Below, in pieces: positions 60,555-64,000 of a stretch of DNA of 64,000 nt; positions within the stretch are counted from its first letter, which is position 1; each line of letters starts with the position of its first letter. Position numbers and translations under genes: made by a program. This stretch comes from CAYNUJ01 sp964573255 (GTDB lineage Bacteria > Bacteroidota > Ignavibacteria > Ignavibacteriales > Melioribacteraceae): positions 10,216 to 74,215 of the forward strand of contig CAZNJB010000015.1 of NCBI GenBank assembly GCA_964573255.1. The letters run 5' to 3'. The notes below the pieces were generated by a model. The model was not told where the DNA came from. It saw only the letters and a program-made list of their open reading frames with translations, and did not search any database.

Positions 60555-63046
60555 GCTTCATTTCTCCCTTCTATTGGAAGTATTATTGTAAATTCAGTTC
60601 CAACATTAACTTCTGATTCAACTTTTATCTCACCATGATGTTTATTAACAATAATATCGTGAGCAATTGCAAGTCCTTGTCCTGTTCCTTTTCCTACTTC
60701 TTTTGTAGTAAAGAACGGATCAAATATTCGAGTGAGATTTTCCTTCGGTATTCCACAACCGCTGTCTTTTATTTTAATAATTACAGAATCGTCTTGTAAA
60801 GAAGTAGATACTATTATTTCTCCTTTTTGAACATCAGAACCATTAATTTTATCCTCTATAGCATGTGCTGCATTAACAATCATATTCAAAATAACTTGGT
60901 TTATTGAATCAATTTGGCAATATACCAATGGTAGATTCTCATCTAATTCCAATTTAAGCTCACTACAATATTTCCATTCATTCTTAGAAATAACTACAGT
61001 ATTCCTGATCGCTTTGTTTATATCATTATGAGCTTTAGCTTTAGTGCCTGGATGAGCAAATTCTTTCATTGCATTTACAATATTAGAAACCCTCTCTATT
61101 CCATCCGCACTTTGCTCAATGGCTGAAGGTATTTCTTCAGTAATAAAATCGTAATCATATTTTTTCTTAAGCTCATTTATTTTCTTAACAATCTGTTCGT
61201 TATTTGATATTCCTTCTTCCAATTCTTTTACATATGAAAGTATTGAATTAAAAGAATCACGCAAAAAGTTATTATTATCACCAATAAATTGCATTGGTGA
61301 ATTTATCTCATGGGCAATACCGGCAGCTAATTGTCCTATTGCCTCTAGTTTTTGTGATACAGCCAATTGATTTTGGGAATTTATTTTTTCAGTAACATCT
61401 TCAATTATTGCCAAAAAATTCGTTAAGCATTTTCCATCGCATATAGGAGATATAACTGTATTTAACCAAATCTTTTTTTCATCTTTAGTTTTTACTAAGA
61501 ATATACCTGACCATTGCTTACCACTCTTTATAGTTGGCCAAAGAGTCTTAAGGTTTGTCTGTTTATCAGTACTAATGACAAACGCAAGAGGATTTCTTCC
61601 AATTACTTCACTATTAGGATACTTTGTCAGTTCATAAAACCTTTGATTGATATATTCAATTCTGCCTTTCAGATTTAGTATCATAACAATATTTGCACTC
61701 TGCTCTACTGCAGTGACCATTTTGTGCATTTGGGTTTCAATGGCTGTTCTTTCAAGTTCCATTGAATATAGTTCATATCCATTACTCAATATTTCAGTGA
61801 GTATATTAAGCAAATTTGAATTTCGTTCGACTAATTCCAAATTTATTTTGAATCCGTCAATTATAACAGCGCCTAAAGTTTTATTATCCTTTATGAATGG
61901 AAGATATAATTTATATTTAATCTCGTTTTTCTCTGATTTTTCCAGACCAATTGAGTAATTATCATTTACAATTTCATAATCAATTTCACAGGAATCTGCT
62001 GAAAGTTCTTTTAAAAGACTAGTTTGTTTATTTTTATCAATATTCTTGATAATCCCTTCAGTATCAAGGCTAAAAGAATACCTCAATTCATCACTCTCAA
62101 ATAAGAAAAAATGTACATTATCGGATTTAAAAAATTTATTTATTTTTCTAGCAGCATAAATAAGTCCTTCTTCAAATTTTTTATAACCGATTTTCATCAG
62201 ATTATGAGAAATCTTCGATAGAATTTTCTCAAATCCAAATTTATATTTCAAATCTTGCTCATTCTTCTTTTTATTCGTTATATCACGTGATATACCGAAT
62301 AATCCAGCGATTTCTCCGTCTTCGTCAGGAAAAGGTACTTTTGTAGTATGCACCCAATGTTTTTTGCCGTCTGGGAAAATTACTTCCTGCTCCTTGTTCA
62401 GAATTTTTCCAGAAGAAATAATTTTCTCTTCCTCTTGTGAAATCTTCTTTGCCTTATCTTTAGGATAAAAATCATATACCGTTTTTCCTATAATTGCCTT
62501 TTCACTGTTAAAACCTAGTTTAAAAACTTCGGCAGAATTCACTTTTAGATATTTACCATTTCTATCTTTGAAGAATACAGCATCAGGGATGTAATCCATA
62601 AATATTTTCAAGAATTTCTCTTGATGGGCATAAGCTTTTTTAATTTCTTTCGTCTCGGTAAGATCTATCATTATTCCGATAATACCAGAATTATCGGAAT
62701 CGATTGCAAATGCAGTTTTGATTTCATGAAAATAGTGATTAATTCCATCGGCACAGAGCAATTCTGCTTCAAATTGCTTTACTCCTCCGTTCTTGATCAA
62801 CTCATCATCGATATTTCTATAGAAATCTGCTTCTTCTTTACTCAGAAAATAGTTAAAGTCGGAAACAGTTTTGTTAGCTAATTCTTCCGGCTTAATACCG
62901 AATATATTATCTGCAAACTGCTCATTGCAAATCAAATAGTGACCTTCAGAATCTTTTACGTAAGCCGGGAATGGTAAGATTTTGATTAACTTTTCCAGTA
63001 AAAGTCTTGCATCCAACGAAATAATATTTAACCTTTCATCAATCAT
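60551..63046 (-). CDS. PAS-domain sensor histidine kinase
   Basis: An 831-residue soluble kinase with several sensor modules: PAS domains at about 10-135, 140-265 and 435-560, with a GAF-like region between (about 285-430) around FFLFESDELRYSFSL. The kinase core has the acceptor histidine in AAGIAHEINSPMQFIGDNN, LNMIVNAAHAIEDK, IKDSGCGIPKENL and GKGTGQGLAIAHDI. Kinases with an HEINxP box often act with cluster-encoded receivers; two follow directly. No transmembrane segments are seen, so the input is cytoplasmic. The ligand is unknown. Confidence 0.9.
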   Translation of the reverse strand: MIDERLNIISLDARLLLEKLIKILPFPAYVKDSEGHYLICNEQFADNIFGIKPEELANKTVSDFNYFLSKEEADFYRNIDDELIKNGGVKQFEAELLCADGINHYFHEIKTAFAIDSDNSGIIGIMIDLTETKEIKKAYAHQEKFLKIFMDYIPDAVFFKDRNGKYLKVNSAEVFKLGFNSEKAIIGKTVYDFYPKDKAKKISQEEEKIISSGKILNKEQEVIFPDGKKHWVHTTKVPFPDEDGEIAGLFGISRDITNKKKNEQDLKYKFGFEKILSKISHNLMKIGYKKFEEGLIYAARKINKFFKSDNVHFFLFESDELRYSFSLDTEGIIKNIDKNKQTSLLKELSADSCEIDYEIVNDNYSIGLEKSEKNEIKYKLYLPFIKDNKTLGAVIIDGFKINLELVERNSNLLNILTEILSNGYELYSMELERTAIETQMHKMVTAVEQSANIVMILNLKGRIEYINQRFYELTKYPNSEVIGRNPLAFVISTDKQTNLKTLWPTIKSGKQWSGIFLVKTKDEKKIWLNTVISPICDGKCLTNFLAIIEDVTEKINSQNQLAVSQKLEAIGQLAAGIAHEINSPMQFIGDNNNFLRDSFNSILSYVKELEEGISNNEQIVKKINELKKKYDYDFITEEIPSAIEQSADGIERVSNIVNAMKEFAHPGTKAKAHNDINKAIRNTVVISKNEWKYCSELKLELDENLPLVYCQIDSINQVILNMIVNAAHAIEDKINGSDVQKGEIIVSTSLQDDSVIIKIKDSGCGIPKENLTRIFDPFFTTKEVGKGTGQGLAIAHDIIVNKHHGEIKVESEVNVGTEFTIILPIEGRNEA

Positions 63047-63124
63047 ATCAATAATAAGACATAATATTGCCTATCACTATTATCGATTTATCATTTCTAA
63101 AGTTTAGGCGTTTAATTCTTATTA

Positions 63125-64000
63125 TCAGCAACATTTCGGAAAAATAAGTTTTACTAAAGTACCTTGATGCTCATTCTTTTCGAATTGTAATTTTCCATTC
63201 ATCAAAGTAGCTAAACGGTAGGCTAGGGTTAATCCTAATCCAACACCCTGATAATTACGAGTATAACCAGATTCCCCTTGTCGAAATGGTTGTATTAAAT
63301 CCTTAATTTTATTCAATTCAATTCCGCAGCCAGTATCCGATATTTCAAAGATAGCATCATTTCCTCTATTATACGTTTTAAGTATTACTTTTCCTTCTTT
63401 TGTATACTTAATAGCATTGTCTAAAAGTGCTGAAACTATTTTATGTACTTTAACCCAGTCACCATTTATAATAACAGGCTCTTCAGATTTTTGTGCTATC
63501 AATTCTAGTCTTTTATCCATTGATATCTTTTTAAATTGCCGAATAATATCTGTCAACACTTCACGCAAATCAATCTCTACGAACTCTAATTTAAGATTAT
63601 TACTTTCGGCAGAAGCGACTTCCATTATGTTATCAAATAGCTTAACAATTCTTTTAGTTGATTCTTTCAACGAAACAATTATCTCTTTGAGGGTTTCAGT
63701 ATCATCTTCTTCTATAACCTCTAGTAAAATATCTGAATAGCCAATTATTGCATTAGCAGGTGTTCTCAGTTCATGCGACATATTTTCAAGTAAATCATTT
63801 TTTAATTCATTCAATTTAAGTTCTTCTTTGTATGCACTCTCTAAATGACGCTCATAGGCTACTCTTTGCGAAATATCAGCAAAAGTAAAAATATAATAAT
63901 GTTTGCTATCAACTGGATCCAGCATCACAGTACCGCTGCCTTCATAAAAATTTTTATCGTTTCCTAAATCACCTTCATATTTTACAAGACTAATTTGTCG
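63125..64000 (-). CDS. PAS-domain histidine kinase (5' end outside window)
   Basis: The frame is open to the last base of the window, so its N-terminus lies beyond 64000. The visible 291 residues start within a PAS domain (VKYEGDLGNDKNFYEGSG ... YYIFTFADISQRVAYERHLE). The HisKA domain follows with ELKNDLLENMSHELRTPANA, then HATPase_c with IVSALLDNAIKYTKEG, ISDTGCGIELNKI and YQGVGLGLTLAYRL. It precedes the kinase at 63046 by 78 bases on the same strand and probably belongs to the same signalling cluster. Confidence 0.88.
   Translation of the reverse strand, partial: RQISLVKYEGDLGNDKNFYEGSGTVMLDPVDSKHYYIFTFADISQRVAYERHLESAYKEELKLNELKNDLLENMSHELRTPANAIIGYSDILLEVIEEDDTETLKEIIVSLKESTKRIVKLFDNIMEVASAESNNLKLEFVEIDLREVLTDIIRQFKKISMDKRLELIAQKSEEPVIINGDWVKVHKIVSALLDNAIKYTKEGKVILKTYNRGNDAIFEISDTGCGIELNKIKDLIQPFRQGESGYTRNYQGVGLGLTLAYRLATLMNGKLQFEKNEHQGTLVKLIFPKCC

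Overview
The window looks like a chromosomal segment from a low-GC member of the Bacteroidota/Chlorobiota supergroup, most likely an Ignavibacteria-like anaerobe. Three things point there. Two secreted proteases end in type IX secretion (Por) sorting domains with the NYPNPFNPSTNIKYELP-type signature. Several intergenic regions carry the Bacteroidota housekeeping promoter TTTG-N19-21-TAnnTTTG. A threefold set of LysW-pathway, KaiBC and trimeric [FeFe]-hydrogenase genes also fits a deep-branching anaerobic lineage. No tRNA, rRNA, CRISPR array or intact insertion sequence was seen.

Layout. 1-660: partial PASTA-domain membrane protein. 777-6131: a tight minus-strand run of a SpoIIE-type phosphatase, PduS-like and PduT-like microcompartment electron-transfer proteins, thrB and thrC. 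6191-7462: secreted M64 peptidase. 7463-8038: a long gap with a tiny ORF behind an inverted repeat. 8039-8605: outer-membrane protein. 8632-11998: clpC, pterin dehydratase, pyrE. 12222-15646: floA, a small anchored protein and a UvrD-family helicase. 15675-21057: two T9SS-exported proteases (M14 and trypsin-like). 21147-25445: a family 2 glycosyltransferase, then a nucleoside-salvage operon (cdd, tdk, nupC, punA). 25438-30689: rsmE, a POTRA/Omp85 protein, a CoA-binding protein and single-chain gcvP. 30781-38183: the fatty-acid/phospholipid operon yceD-rpmF-plsX-fabH-fabD-DUF3109-fabG-acpP-fabF-rnc. 38446-42949: sucD, ndk, NUDIX, NamZ-like lipoprotein and convergent NfeD. 43133-47830: an electron-bifurcating [FeFe]-hydrogenase operon (hydC-hydB-hydA) plus a receiver protein, behind a consensus sigma-54 promoter. 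48114-52077: kaiC-kaiB-PAS histidine kinase. 52149-57967: a LysW carrier-protein operon (lysW, homocitrate-synthase-like, lysX, lysY, a class II glutamine amidotransferase, lysZ, lysJ/argD). 58247-64000: histidine kinases with HDOD and degenerate HD-GYP response regulators.

The most interesting signals are these. A 29-codon, lysine-rich reading frame sits between a promoter and an intrinsic terminator ahead of lysW, and an alternative pairing at its stop codon looks like ribosome-mediated attenuation of LysW-dependent lysine synthesis. A class II glutamine amidotransferase is embedded in the same operon. The hydrogenase operon has a sigma-54 promoter with nested inverted repeats at enhancer distance. 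A KaiA-less KaiBC module is translationally coupled to a PAS kinase. PduS/PduT genes sit inside a threonine operon. All functions are read from motifs and gene order; no database search was possible.
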